64,000 bases of DNA from Torymus aiolomorphi (GCA_036365515.1 CM070876.1:173129978-173193977); one strand, 5' to 3'; counted from the stretch's first letter, positions 46,251 through 60,660 are shown. Translations and numbers: made by a program. Notes: a model not told the origin generated them from the letters alone.

Positions 46251-46901
46251 AATCAAATGTTAATAGTCCAAGTGTTACGTGGAAAACAGTCCACCCGTCA
46301 AGTTATTAAAAATATTTAAGCAAGTTTCATGTAGGTATATTATGATAAAAATTGTTAAAAATCATTTTCTATTTATATGATGTACGATTTTCCGTTTCAT
46401 GTATCTCTTCACTAATATAAAAATAAATTCATTATTGTCTTTCTCAAACTTAAACAGTAATTTTCTGAATCAGTAGATTAAGTTTGAGGAGGCCACGTGT
46501 CAACGACTTGGTAGCGGTTTTTCTAATAATTTCATGAAAATTTTGAAATTTTTGTTATAAATCATTTGATTGTTTTATAAAAAAATTTTACATATATATT
46601 TGTTCTTTAATCATTATAAAACATGAAATAATTGAACTAAAAACTAAAATATATTACTTTACTGTTTCTACCCTCACTATCTCAGAATCACTATCTCAGA
46701 ATCCTTTTAAAATATATAACTTTTAAAAAACTTGACATTATCTTCCTTACCACTTTCATAAAAACACACAACTCTGCCATGCCTGATCTCCCCTCATCTC
46801 CCTACATCTTCCAAAAAAGACAAAATACCTTCTCCAACATCTTCATTTCTACACTCGCTCCCGCGCAAATACCTTAAAACCATCTCGTCACTGCAATACC
46901 A

Positions 46902-46941
46902 CACACACACACACACACACGCACGCACACGCACACACACA
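46902..46941. repeat. (CA)n microsatellite, imperfect
   Basis: CA repeats with a few CG interruptions. Confidence 0.9.
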
Positions 46942-47098
46942 CATATGAGCTCACCGTGAAACAATTTAATCCTCGCAGAAATCGCGAAAATCGCCGCCGC
47001 GACGGCAAAACTTTTTCGCTGGCAAGACCCCGAGCTGCCGTATATCGATTATATTAATCGCCCTTCGCGATTCGGGCCGAAAAAGGAGAGACACGTGT

Positions 47099-47204
<106 letters not shown>

Positions 47205-47279
47205 CGAAGGACGAACAAAATTTATGCCCAAGAGCACATACACACTCGACCCCGAAAATTGAAGCTGCTCTCTTTCTCA

Positions 47280-50200
47280 TGAATAATTAAGTCAGAGAGA
47301 ATGAGAGGGAGAGGGAGAGAGAGATAATTGAAGGGATATCGCGTTGGTCGCGCTGCGTGGCGCCCACAAGTGCGGGTCACGTTCGAGGATTTTTTTCCCG
47401 CCGTGTGCGGAATTTTCAGCAGGGTTTCTATGAGCAGACGTGTAGGGCAAGGGAGTAGCGTTGTTACGTTGTTGTTGGTATGTAGATTAGATCACGCGAA
47501 GGGTACACGTATAACAGTTACATTTTTGAGTGTTTTAGCAGAAGTATGAAAGTGACACGCAATTTTCGAATTAATAAATGCATAAATAATGGCCGCGGTT
47601 ATTTAAAAGCGTATATCCCTAGTGCCCCTTCATTAAGCAGCTTCTTTAATTACGTTGTTGCGTGTTTGAAATTTAATAACCGAGTATATAGGAGGGAGTT
47701 TTTAAAATCCCGATGTTTTTCCTTTTTTTTTTTTGCGAGGTCTCGCGCGGAATCATTTATTTTCGAGAGCACGGGAGTTTACCTTTTGATAAAATATAAT
47801 TATAATATGATTACGCTCTCTTTAAAGCGCGCCATCAGTGATGGAAGAATAAAATGAATGTCGATTTTGTACTGTAAAAATAGTTTATGTAGGTCATTGT
47901 GTTTTATAATTAATAATATTCTGAAGATGTACTGAAATGGCCCTTTTATATTTTATTCAGAGGTATCTTTGCAATTTCTTGTTTTATAACATTTCTTTGA
48001 GATGAAAAGCTAATGCACTTATACACAAGCAGTAATCTTCTTAAATAATTAATTGTTTGAGGTTGATCCTAAGTGCAGCTAAGGTAAGAGAGGCCCTATA
48101 AAGAGTGCCCTTAAAGCAGACGACAATCCGTATTAGCGACACTTTTTAACTTCAGATTATTGACAAATAATATATCAAACCGTGTAATTTATGGAATAAA
48201 TCGCATTTTTACTGTTTCTCGTACCAGCCTTTCATTATTCTTAGGGTTAGAACTTTTTTCTCGCATCGAAAATTCTAAAAAGGGCACACAAATACGAAAA
48301 GGCACACTAACAGAGACCAGTACCTTACTTGAGAATTTTAAAATGTTGCTTTAATTATTTCCTACGGCTACAGTTTCTGAGATTATCATTGAGCTTATCT
48401 CGAAATCAGAGCCATATATGACAAATTTTTGTTCAGCCAACTCATCCCAGCAAATCGACAGTTTCCCTCACATATTAAACTTCGTAAACCTCCAAATGTC
48501 CTCAATCACGCCGACTTTTCCTTTCATCCATGAAAATTAAGAAACTTCCCGCAACCTTATTATCGTCCGCGCCATTCGACCCGTCAATCCCAGAGAGATA
48601 ACCCTCCCCCGCCCCCCTCTCTCTCTCTTTATTTAGGATCGGCGCACGCGCGCTCGAGCGGAAAACGACGTCCACTTAGCCGTTGGCGTGAAAAATGCAA
48701 AATTCATCGCGCGCGGATAAGACGCGCTGCTGCATTTCTAAGAGGATCTAAGAGGGGGCAATTGATCGCGCGAGCGAGCGTCGGGAAAATAATGCCGAGG
48801 CGCCGTGAGAGCTGCGGTAATGCATTCGCGCGCGTCTGATGCTTAAAGTTTCATCAGGGGCGTTTTAGGATGAAGCAGGACCATGTTATGCCGTTCAGAG
48901 AATTTAATATTTTGTTTTCGGAGAATTGCCTCTCATTGTTAGCTCTTGACTGAAGTTGATTGAGTATACCTATATGTGAAATGTAAAAACTTCAATATTG
49001 AATTACACGGAATCAATATTTCATTTTATTTCCACAATAAAATATACCGTGTTTTCATTAATGTTGAAGCGGAATTTGTCATTTTAATTCTTAATAAAAA
49101 TAAAATATGTTTCAAATTTAGCAGGAATTAATTATTGAATTATATCTCACGGGAAGCTTTTATTTCTGCGTATTAATGTTTTCGAAGAATTGTCATATAA
49201 CATTTTAGCGAATTACAGTTTTGCCATACGCTTTTTTTTTACATGATGCAAAGACTTTTATACGGTAACGCGAATTTATTCTCTTGCTTTTTTTTATACC
49301 AGCTAATGCAAAGGTATAGCGCTTCATTTGGAATTATTTCCACCGAAGCACGAGAGAAAATTGTGACAGGGTACGAATGCAAATTCTCATTAGCTTAAAA
49401 GGACAATTCTCACGAGAATGGCGCGCGTTATTTACTCTAAAAGACGAACCTTCATAATGTGAATATTCGCGCATCACGGAAACCACGTGAATCAGAACAT
49501 CAAACATCCATGTCCTTATTTTAAAAATCAACCGAAAATTCATCGCGAACTCAATCCAATCGATAAAACGTCCTCACCGGCCCTCCACCAACTTTTGCTT
49601 TATACACGGAACCGCCTTTTGTATTTCCGTGCGCGGCGCTAAATGATTCGTTGCAAAGCTGAATAATTAATTCAATTATAATAATCGCGTGAGGGGAAGT
49701 ACAAGAGGCGCATCACGCGTGGAAAATCAATACACCCGTCAAAATTCACCCGCACGCGATTTAGCAATCCATCCGGAGCATGCGCGTGCGGGAAGTAAGA
49801 CGCGCAGGGGGCGAATTGGTTTGCACATAGTATCTTAAGGGATTAGCGGATATTGACAGACACTCTGCCAATTGTTTAAACAGTTCAAACACAAAGCGCA
49901 GCACTGACGGAGAACCGGGTCTATTATATTCCGCTGTTAATTAGAATTCCGAGAGTGGTCAAGAGCTAGCTCACGGAATAATAATAATAATAATTCTTCC
50001 CCGAGTGCGCCTCATTTTTCTTGTTCTTGCTCCCAACGCGAATTGCAGCGCGCGCGGCGGGGGTACACGCAGATTGCGAAAATCTAATTACACGCAAGAC
50101 TTGATTCCCCCGCGCGCGTGCGCGTGCAGTTCAAGTCCCTCGGCTTGTTATCGGGCTTCGGTGTCGTCGGCAGCAGGCGACACTGCGACTTAAAACCTCA

Positions 50201-50857
50201 AAAGCTTCTTTCACTTGTCCCGAGACAAAAGAAGTGCGTGTCCTCGATTTATCTTCCGGGACGCCAAACGACGCGGCCGTAAACGTCACGACAACAACTA
50301 TCAAACATGCCCTCGCATACACTGAAAAAAATTTTAGGCTGTAGAAAGCATAGTTTCGATTTGCTGTACTAGCACTATTTATACTGATCATTTACCCTTA
50401 CAGATGGCTGAAGCAGTCTATTTGTATAATGTAACGACACTATTGGTCAGATGCGCAAAATGTATTTATACAGCTCTAGCTGACAACGGTACGATTTAGT
50501 TGACAACGCTACAATGCGAAGCCAACGTTTATGTTATAACCTCAAAAAGTCACAAAATCCACCGATCAACCGCGTGTTCGCAATCCGCTTTTGCGTATTT
50601 CATCTGTAATCCAGTGTATTTATCAATCGAGATTATTTTAATGAAAAATATGTACGTATGTCGAATCATAACCTATTTAATGCTTCGACAAAAGAACTCT
50701 ATATATTAGTGCTTTCAGTGTATCTTGTACGGCTCTCACAGCTGTACCGATACAATTACTGTACCTAAAAAATTCAGCGAAAAGAAAATCAGCCAAAAAG
50801 TATCGTTATTAGAGCCGTACTTTCAGTTCTCACAACGTAAAATTTTGTTCAGTGTAC
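47280..50857. other. Intronic stretch without a supported gene
   Basis: AT-rich sequence with CpG-rich patches (48.6-48.85 kb, 49.6-50.3 kb) and short simple repeats, such as (AAT)n at 49979-49993. The open frames lack recognisable content. Just before the foldback, TACGGCTCT (50729) and AGAGCCGTA (50811) form a weak inverted pair. Confidence 0.4.
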
Positions 50858-51293
50858 ATCGTCGCGCGGTACGAAGAAAAGCCAACTTGGAAGTTACAGG
50901 CTAAGAAAAGCCAAAAACGCGACTAAGGCGAAGAAAAGCCAGTTTGCGTCCTCCCAGACGAAGAAAAGCCAATTTGCGCCCTCCCAGACGAAGAAAAGCC
51001 AGTTTGACTTTTCTCAAACGAAAGTAACATTTAGTTGATATCTTATAGATAACTTTCAAATAATAAGATAAGATAAAGGTAAAAGGTAACCAAAAAGATT
51101 AAAAATCTTTTTAAAAAGATAAAAAGATGATCAGTCAAAATAATTATATAACTAGTAATTGATTAGATGCCGTCAGTTGGGATTTTTCCTCCGCAGGAAC
51201 GGCGCAAACTGGCTTTTCTTTGCCTTAGACGCATTTTTGGCTTTTCTTCGCCTGTAACTTCCAAGTTGGCTTTTCTTCGTACCGCGCGACGAT
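50858..51293. repeat. Foldback element with internal 30-bp minisatellite
   Basis: 436 bp. Left end ATCGTCGCGCGGTACGAAGA and right end TCTTCGTACCGCGCGACGAT are exact complements, continuing through GTTACAGGC/GCCTGTAAC. Three 30-bp tandem units starting CGAAGAAAAGCCA lie at 50929-51018, and AAAAGCCA recurs in both arms. No coding content. Confidence 0.75.
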
Positions 51294-54200
51294 ATATATT
51301 CTTCTCCGCTGTGTTTGCTCTTGACCCCTCTTTTCTCAGTGGCCAACTCTCTCTCTCTCCCTCTCGACGACTTGATTTCCATCGATCATCGCGTCGTCGC
51401 TATGCCAATTATACATATATTAACACGAAGGGCGGCGGCGAAATTCACCTCTCGAAATTGCGATGTTTCAAATCACCGCTTCGGTCGGTCGGTCGGTCCA
51501 GAAAGAGAGGGAGCGCTAACGATGCAAATTCGGAGTGATGTATGGCCGCTCGTTCGTTCGCTTGGATGGGGATGGGAGGGAGGGGGGTTATTAATGAGAT
51601 GTAATAGCGCTGGGAGGGAAAGAATGTAAAGTTCGTTATTATTAATGCAAATACGGGGATTGATTTTTTATTTTTTGGTGGTGGGTGTTGATGGTTCGTC
51701 ATTTTGGTTATGTTGTAGATTGTTGAACTGTTGTGGTCTATTAAAAATTTGAAGGATTATTATAATATAATTTTTCTATTTTCTATATTATATATATTAT
51801 ATATCTATTATAAAAAATATATTGGCGCGATAAAAGTGCCTGGAATTTTTCCTTTTTACAAAGAAATGTATAAAAGGAAATGTATAATAATGTTCAAATA
51901 TTACGATACAAATGCAATAAACACCGATAATGTTGTTTTTCCATTCCCTACAACTTTCTAAAATTATACATATGTATACGAAAAAGTAGGCTACCAATGC
52001 GAATTAGACAAAAAGCAAAAGTAAACTAATAAATTAAATAATTAACTAATTCAGAGTCATGGAAGTTTAATAATGGACACTGAAAGATTAATGTTACTGT
52101 GGCGAGATGTAAATGTTCGCTACGGAATTAGCTAAATTTTTCATGAACCTGTAATGGTGACACATTTTTTTCCTACTTTATACTCAAAGAGTAATGTTGG
52201 AAAGAAATTTTACAAAAAGCGATATGCACATATAAGAGTAAAGACGTTCAAAGCTAATACGGCAAATGTATAAATTCCAGTTACGATTATTTTTCTCTTA
52301 ACAAATTAATAATCAAAAAAATCTTTTTATTTTTTTATAAAATTTTTCTTTTGTATCATATTATATCCAGATGTCTATCCAATCAAATTATAACCAAAAA
52401 ATTGATTAACATAGTTAAATCAATCCTATATTTCCATTCTATATCGTTATAAAAAAGTAATAAGTCGAACGCTTACATTGAAATCTACTTCGATCAATAC
52501 CGTCCAATAACAATAACAACGAGACAATTACACCATCGATTCGCCCCGCGCCAAGCGACTTAATGATCGTAAACGTATATATTAATACACACCGTCTTCC
52601 TTTCGCAATAAACGCGCACATAGCCATTATTTTAGGTCACTATACACGCTATTCTATCGCGGCGCAAATAGAGAGAAAAAAAGCCATCCGCGCGCGCGCG
52701 CGTTCGAAAATACTCCCCTAAATAATCCCCGCAGCGCGCAAAAAAGCACATCAAACATTGAGCAGGAAAAAAAGGAAGGAGAGAGCACTATTCCGGCCCC
52801 AGACGCCATTAACAATGCATTTCCCTTTAATACCCTCCGCCCCTTCCCTCTCCTTCTCTTTCTCTCGCGCCACTGCAATATTCGAAATACGGGGCTGTAG
52901 GTCGCAGCCGGAAAATAGACCGAAAAAAATGTAATAACGGGCGGCCGTCGGGGGGAAAAAGTAGATTAAGCGCCAGCAGCAGCAGCAGCAGCGAATCTCG
53001 GCCATATTTTCGCGCGATTCATTAAAGCCCGGGGAACGTGTTCGAAAAATGCCCGAGCGCGAACTGGAGCGTCCGCGGCGGCGCTTTTTGCGCTTTTCTC
53101 GCGCGCGTTCCTTTTTATCGCCTCGTTAACATATACGAGCGGCCGCGTGGCGGCGAGCAGCGCGCGAGCGACTTTAAATAAACTCTCGAGAGGCGTCCTT
53201 GAAAAAATTGATTTTCCCGCAAGCCGCCGTCGTCGTATAGTTGTAGTAGTGGGCGCGCTAAGGTGCGGGGACGCGATAATGTCGCGGAATGAGTAATTTT
53301 TACCTTTTTTTTCTTTTCTCTCTTTCTCCCTGCTTTTCACTGTCGCGGAACGAATTGCGCGTGTGGTTACACGACTAATCTTTCAAATTTTGCCCCGAAA
53401 GGGGGTGAGGTGTTTAGGTGTTTCTAGCATGAATAATGCTGATTTATTATACAAATGCTCGTGTAATAATTTACACTGTAATTTTTACAAAAAGGGAGCT
53501 TGCTTTTGATATGTAAATGTTGAGAACATTTTCTAATTAAGTTAATTTGAATAATAGAAGGCATTTTCATGCATATATAATTAGCGATGTTATAAAAGTA
53601 TAATACACTTCGTGACGCGCTTCTGAAATATTGTAAAACCCTCGTGTGTTGAAGATTATACATTTTTCAACTCGACAAGATCTGAAAGGTTAATGACTAA
53701 TCCCTCTGATATATTCTGATAAGAGATGATTCAAGATAAAGCAATGATTGTAAACATAGCAGAGGAATTTGTTTTCAATTGATCCAAGGTCGCTTTATCG
53801 TATAAAAGTGTACCTTCATAGTCTATGTGTTGCATCGGTTTATTAATAGCGCGTCTAAAGTTGCTCTAATAATATACAACGCGCGAGGTACCGTTTTCTA
53901 TGTTTATTATAAACATTAACGAGAATTAATGGCGAGAAGTTTATCATTCGATGTAATATTCAGATTACACGTGTTATTTTTGCACATAAGGTTATATAAC
54001 AATCATTTTCATCGCCACAAAAATTAATAGACTAAATCATTTGCATTTTTTAATAGTATAAGTGAAAAATTCCTTATAAATTCACCCTTGCAGCAACTTC
54101 ATACCTGCATGTAACGCCGTATATGCGCATAAATAACTAAACGCGCGCAACCGGAAACTTCGCCCCGCATTTCCGTTCGCATCGACGCACTCGCAGACCC

Positions 54201-57060
54201 AGAATGCACACACGGGGAATCCTGTAGCCCTTTTTTTCCCCCCGCGTTATATTATACGTCGTGGAAGCGATTAACACGATTGTGAATTGAGATAATAACA
54301 ATAACAACAGGCGCGCGCGTGCGTCTTCACACGCGTTCGCGCGAGCGATTTGAATTGTAGATTAACCGCCGCTTTTACGTTTGCGCTCCGCTAAAACGAC
54401 GTTCCTTACCGACCGAGGCGGGCCTTTTAGATCGGTATCGCGCCGAGAAAGAAGGTTTATGGGATGCTTTATTGTGTGTCCACGGTGGCAGTGGTTTAAA
54501 CTGTTCTTCGCTGTTCCGGCGAGGAAAAGAAGTGGAGTTTTATGTATAGTGGTAATGTGAATTAAACGACGTTCAATTGCCGGGTGTTATGTATATTGGC
54601 TGGAAATGATTTTTTAACATACCGGTATTTTAAAATGCATTAATCTTGTTTGATGTAAGAGATAGAAGACGAGGTTGATTCGATATCATCGCGTGTATAT
54701 TGTTGTCAACGATTAAACGATTTGTTTAAGTATCACATGACGTAAATATATATGCAACTCCAAGATATTATAGGCTCACTCTAATTGCAATCTTATCAGT
54801 TTTATGTTACTATAAAGTATCATTATAATACCGGTCGTATGACGCGCGTGAAATTCCCCCCGGTAAAGGATTTCGTTCTCTATTATGTCGTCACGTCTAA
54901 TTCTGATTTTTCTCAGTCATGCACACTAACTCGCAGTGATTCGACGAAAAAAAAAAGAATCTCGACGTTCGTCCGTAAAAAGAGTCGCTTATATTATCCT
55001 TAATCCGAATGATTTCGAAGCGCGCGCGCGCGCCAAAATTGCCCAATCATTCGGACGAGATCTTCTCTCATCTCATCTTGCAAAAACTGATCCCCCAAAC
55101 AATCACGTAGACTTCATCGTTTCAAGAATTTACTTTGCTATCGCGTTACACGTAGGGGATGACGGAGGACAAGCGACAGATTTCCCGGAGAAAATATAAT
55201 AAATAGGGGAAAAAAGACGAAAAAAGAAGAACGAGGATCTCTTGCGTTCTCCCACACGCTTAACTTCGGCAACCCAATAATAATTTGGCTGCTGAATTTT
55301 TCCCGACCGATGCGCCCGTGCACATTTCACCCCCCCCCCCCCCCCTTTCTTTTCCAAGTTATTCGGCTCTCTCTCGTACGTCTTATTTTTAATTGAATTG
55401 GATTTTTTTGGGGGACAAGAGAGAGAGAAAGCGCGCGAGGAATCCGATTTCGACAAGTTCTTTTCGATTTTCTTCTCCTAAAGGTTCTGTGGGAAAAGTG
55501 GATTTTCTATTTTTGAAATGTAGATTGAGTAACTTCAAATTGATGAAGAAGTTTGCCCTGATGAAATAAGTTCGTTTAGTTTGTCGTTGACAAAAGAGAT
55601 CTGATGATTGAAAGGTTAATATGGCTTATTTTAGTTACTTTATTTCACGTACATTGTAGGATAAATTGGGTAATTGTTTAAAGTGTAATGTGTAATTTTG
55701 CAAAATTTATTGCCATCTTTTACACTGTATATAGAACGTAAAAGCAAACTCATCATGTCGGCCACAGGATGTAATTACAAACATTCAAGAGACGCCCATT
55801 GTGTGCTCAGGTTTGATTGGACTACTGTATTGCTGAAATAGAACATCGAAAATTGTCACGAGTAAGATTAGTATACTCGAAAAACAAACAGTAATCAATT
55901 GCGTTTGAATTCTATATGAACTTGCGAGGTGGTTTATACACTGATTCCGAACGATCAAAATGTTGCATTTATTTTCAAACATAAACGATTTATAAACAGA
56001 AAATATAATTTTAGCATTATTAATTGACGTGACATATAGGCTATCAACTTTTAAATGAGTTAAAGAACAATTTGAATGCCTTTCCCATGTAAATAGCGTA
56101 GCGCGCATGTTAACGCATTTATTGAAGCCCATGCAAAAGTGCATCTCGGAGTTCGATATATAGCTTTCCCTCCGAATTTAACGATCAAATTAAGCACATA
56201 GTCGTTCCCTTAGGGAGCGGCCTACACTTTCACGTCGAAATTGAATTTGTAACGCAATTTAAACGAAGGTTACAAATTCAATTTTTTTGTTTTCTATTGA
56301 TTGTATCTGAAAATGAATTCTTATATTAACGATTATTAATATTAAGATTCTATTGACCGTAAAGTCCCTGCCAAAAGTTAGTATTTTACGTTAGAACTAT
56401 GATAAATAATTATGTAAAGTAATTGATCAATTTTTAGTTCTCGCTATCAGTGTATTAATGAAATTGGAATATTATAAGCTTTAAAAATCCAAAATCAAAG
56501 CAAAACTGTAAACTCAGCACTATTTTTTTGAAATCGTCAAAATGCACTCTAATTTCAACGTAATGACGATTTTTATTTATCGCAGTTTTAACGTGAAAAT
56601 ATGAGGAACATTTGGTTTACTTGTGTCGTACCTTTGTAAAGAACGTATCATTCTTCAATTATTAAGTAACGACGTAAAAAAGCAATATAAAAATCGTTTT
56701 AATGGAAAACTTTGTAAGTTTTCTAACTTATTTTAACTTCTTTACGTGGAAAGCAAACTTTTCGAAGGTATATTAAGTTAAAATGAAGAGGCTTATAGCA
56801 GTTCTTATCTATCAGAGCGTAATTTATAATGAACTTGTTCTCAATAATGTCGTTCTAATTTTTTAAACTTGCTTTCATTCTAATAAATTGATGTAGGCAT
56901 GATTAAAATTTCACACCAACATTCTTTATTAATCACCAGTTTACTTTTCTGAACAAACACCTCAAACCAGGTTCTGCTTGTATAAATACTACTACTCGAT
57001 AAATTATTCTAGAAATATACAATCAAGTTTTCGTATTCTTCCTATATACATCGAAAACAG
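51294..57060. other. Intronic stretch without a supported gene
   Basis: Mixed AT-rich and CpG-rich sequence (dense CpG at 52.6-53.3 kb and 54.1-54.5 kb), with simple repeats: (CAG)n at 52975-52992 and poly-C at 55330-55345. No open frame has a recognisable domain. Confidence 0.4.
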
Positions 57061-57074
57061 TCCCGCGCAAAAAA

Positions 57075-57320
57075 GATTAAGTGGCCAATAATATTGCTCA
57101 GAGTATGAGCAACATGTGGGCATCATATGAGCCATACATTGAATGTATGGGCAATATGTGGGCCACATGTCGCTCCCGCGCCGGAGCCATGTATTGGCCA
57201 TACTATTTTCCATATAACGTTCATAATGTGGCCCATATTTCTTATTTTTGGAGCTATATATAAATAAGAATTTATATAACAGTTATATGGGGAATACTAT
57301 GGCCGATATATTGGCCATTT
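57075..57320. repeat. Degenerate ATGGCC/GGCCAT-rich repeat patch
   Basis: Repeated blocks related to GGGCAATATGTGGGC and CATATGAGCCATAC, with a CATACATT/AATGTATG inverted pair at 57134-57149. Looks like an old tandem array; no function is evident. Confidence 0.4.
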
Positions 57321-57694
57321 ATCGATAATCAAATTTTTTTACGCGCGGTTATAATCTTCAAAAACCACTTTTTAACTCATATGACGATGATGAGGAAATC
57401 TTCAATCCACAGTTAATAAAAAACCTCAATTGACGAAGTAAATAAAACGGTTAAAAATTCGCTTAACAAAAAATAATTCGCAGATTTTTGCTTCACTCTG
57501 TAATGATATTCCAACAACGCCATCACTCATCACGCACGACCCGAAACACCCCGAGGCCCAGTAACACGAAACCTTATCTGATCCTTGGCAATCATCGCCT
57601 CTCTTCGATCGACATATATTCTAATTCAATCTTCGCTCTCTCTTTCGCTCCCCCTCTCGTCCCTCGCGACTACTCACGTGGACGTCATTGCCGA

Positions 57695-57855
<161 letters not shown>

Positions 57856-58407
57856 AGTCTCTATAACGAGTCTCGCTTTCGAGATCGGCGTCGACGACGT
57901 AAATTGGCCGCGAATCGTCGGCAATCGCCGATAGGCTTTGGGAAGGTCAAGAGATCGCGCGTGCGTCACAGTCGCGCGTGCGTCGAGAGAGAGAGAAGGA
58001 CGCGCGTCTCTGCACTGAAAAAACGTTGGCAGAAAAATTGTACCGAAAAACATGCAACCGTTGACTATAGAAAAGGTTATTCACTATAGTCGGAGTTTAG
58101 TCCAGCGGCCACAAATGTATTTCGTGGCAGTTTTACGTGACCGGCTACACCAAAATTTTTCTTATATATTTTGACCCGGTGAACCCAAAAAACTTGGGTG
58201 TTTTGTCGAAAAGTGGTGTCACTAATTGTTATTAACAATATTTTTAAACAAATTGTAAAGTGCAAAATTTTGTTCCGAAAACACTTTTTTTAGGTTAACT
58301 GGCACATTCTGAACAAAAAAGATCCTTATCAACTTTAACGTAAAACCCTTAGTTTTTGAGATATTCGCGTCTAAAGTTTGTAAAATCGCGTTTTTTGCAA
58401 AAATCAA

Positions 58408-59276
58408 CGGGGGGGGGGGAGGTCCAAAGTTTAGACGACTCACTTGAAAATTGAAGTCAACTATAGACGTGCTCGATTTCGATATAAGCTGCTGCAGATT
58501 GTGCAAAATTTCGAAATTCTAAATTACGAAAATCATATTTTCGAATGTGACAATTCACCTACTGTCCAAAACATCGAATGGGAGGGGGGTCCAGAGTTTC
58601 GACGATTCACTATAAAATTGAAGTCAACTATAGATGTTTTTCAGTTCGACAGATGATAATGCAGATTGTTTTTAATTTCGAAATTCTAAATTACGAAAAT
58701 CATATTTTCGAATGTAACAGTTCACCTACTGTCCAAAACGTCGAATTTCATCAATACGACCTCAAAGCAAATATAAGCTGTTTCTAATGATTTATTTCGA
58801 AGTATCTATATGGTACCCCTATTAAAATTCTATTAATGAAATTCGATGTTTTGGACAGTAGGTGAAGTGTTACATTTGTAAATACGATTTTCGTAATTTA
58901 GAATTTCGAAATTAAGAACAATCTGCATTATCATTTGTCGAACTGAAAAACATCTATAGTTGACTTCAATTTTATAGTGAATCGTCGAAACTCTGGACCC
59001 CCCCCCCCCCCATCGAATTTCATTTATAGATGCAATTTAGGGATGCAATAAAGATATTTCGAAATAAATCATTAGAAACAAGTTATATTCGTTTTAAAAT
59101 AGTATTGATGAAATTCGATGTTTTGGACGTAGGTGAATTGTTACATTCGAAAATATGGTTTTCGTAATTTAGAATTTCGAAATTTTGCACAATCTGCAGT
59201 AGCTTATGTCGGAATGGAGAACGTCTAGAGTTGAGTTCAATTCTAAAGTGGATCGTCTAAACTTTGGACCCCCCCC
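58408..59276. repeat. Foldback of four units in A-B-B'-A' order
   Basis: Two related ~170-bp direct units (58408-58577, 58578-58745) are followed by their complements (about 58835-59013, 59095-59276). Shared cores are TTTCGAAATTCTAAATTACG and CACCTACTGTCCAAAAC. Poly-G and poly-C runs mark unit ends (58410, 58580, 58999, 59270). Confidence 0.75.
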
Positions 59277-59587
59277 GATTAAAGAAAGGATTTCTGGGAA
59301 ATGTTTTTGAAAAACTAAAATGTTGTCATAGAAGGTATCTAGAATATTATAGTTAAAGCAGAAATAGACTAGCGGAGCCGTTTTTGAGTTATTGTAATCC
59401 ATAGCAGCTTGCTTTTGTTCGACGTGCGGTCATGCGCCATGAGAGTGAGAGAGATAGCGAGAATGCGCGGAGTGGGGGTATACCATCCGTTCGAAGAGTT
59501 CATATCTCTCCCTAACGTAAACAAAACACGCGCGGCAAGCGAGAGTCAAAACTTTTGCTTCCGATTATTACTCGAGAACTACCTTAA

Positions 59588-59987
59588 GGGGATGCCTTAC
59601 TCGTACTATTACCGACCGAGCAATTCACACAGTTTCAAGCTGATTAAAAATAAAATACGTCGAATCACAAAAAATCAAGAGAACTCTCTTCTGTGTTTTT
59701 TAACGTTCTATCATCTAGTCAAAGTTTGGAGTCGAAATATCAAGCCGTTTTTTCAAAAACTTTGAACGAAATTAAATTTAATTCCTTCTCAGGTTAAATT
59801 TAATTTCGTTCAAAGTTTTTGCAAAAACGACTTGATATTTCGACTCCAAACTTTGACTGGATGATAGAACGTTAAAAAACACAGAAGAGTGTTCTCTTGA
59901 TTTTTTGTGATTCGACGTATTTTATTTTTAATCAGCTTAAAACTGTGTGAATTGCTCGATCGGTAATAGTACGAGTAAGGCATCCCC
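59588..59987. mobile_element. TTAA-flanked palindromic MITE
   Basis: 400 bp, ends GGGGATGCCTTACTCGTACT and AGTACGAGTAAGGCATCCCC, exact complements. TTAA at 59584-59587 and 59988-59991. Arms of nearly 200 bp; centre around 59780-59800. Shares ACCGACCGAGCAATT and much of its arms with the element at 63046-63376. Confidence 0.85.
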
Positions 59988-59991
59988 TTAA

Positions 59992-60367
59992 GGGGGTGTT
60001 GTACTTATGTACTCTGTTTTACCGATAGAACACGGTAAATGCTATAGTATTAAAATAAATATATCGAATTACGTCTTATAAGGAGATAGTTTCCCTGCGC
60101 AACGTGATAATCTACCATCCTACGCAGTTTTGAGCCCAAATATCAACGGTATCCTAAAAATTTTCGAACGAAATTTCGGTTATTTTTGTTCGAAAAATTG
60201 TGTAGGGTGCCGTGGATATTTCGGGTCAAAACTGCGTAGGATGGTAGATTATTACGTTGCGCAGGTCAACTATCTCCTTATAAGACGAAATTCGATATAT
60301 TTATTTTGATATTATATAATTTACCGTGTTCCGTCGATAAAACAGAGTACATGAGTACAACACCCTC
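59992..60367. mobile_element. Second TTAA-flanked palindromic MITE, abutting the first
   Basis: 376 bp, ends GGGGGTGTTGTACT and the complement-like GTACAACACCCTC. The left TTAA (59988-59991) is shared with the neighbouring element; the right is 60368-60371. Arms include AACGTGATAATCTACCATCC and its complement. Confidence 0.8.
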
Positions 60368-60619
60368 TTAAGAAAGCAGAACGTTTCAGCCACTGTTTTT
60401 TCAGTGTGCGCTCTTACTGCGCTCCTACTGTGTGCGATCGTGTGCAGTGACTTTTTTTTATTTACTTTCTGTCTGTCTGTTATTCTGACTTTCTTTCGGA
60501 AGAGAGACTATAAGCCCTTTCGCGTCATCGTCTGGATCAGCTGAGCGTGGGTGCGGCCTTCGGGATGATGACTTGCAGAAGAAGGTGGAGGAGGAAGGGG
60601 AGTGTGAAAGGCGGGAATG

Positions 60620-60660
60620 AGAGAGAGAAAGGAGAGAGAGAGGAGAGAGGAGAGAGAGAT
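60620..60660. repeat. GA-rich simple repeat
   Basis: GAGAGA/GGAGA interspersed run. Confidence 0.7.

Noticed and set aside
50929..51018. CRISPR-like regular repeats
   Set aside because: The 30-bp units are directly tandem without unique spacers and the genome is eukaryotic.
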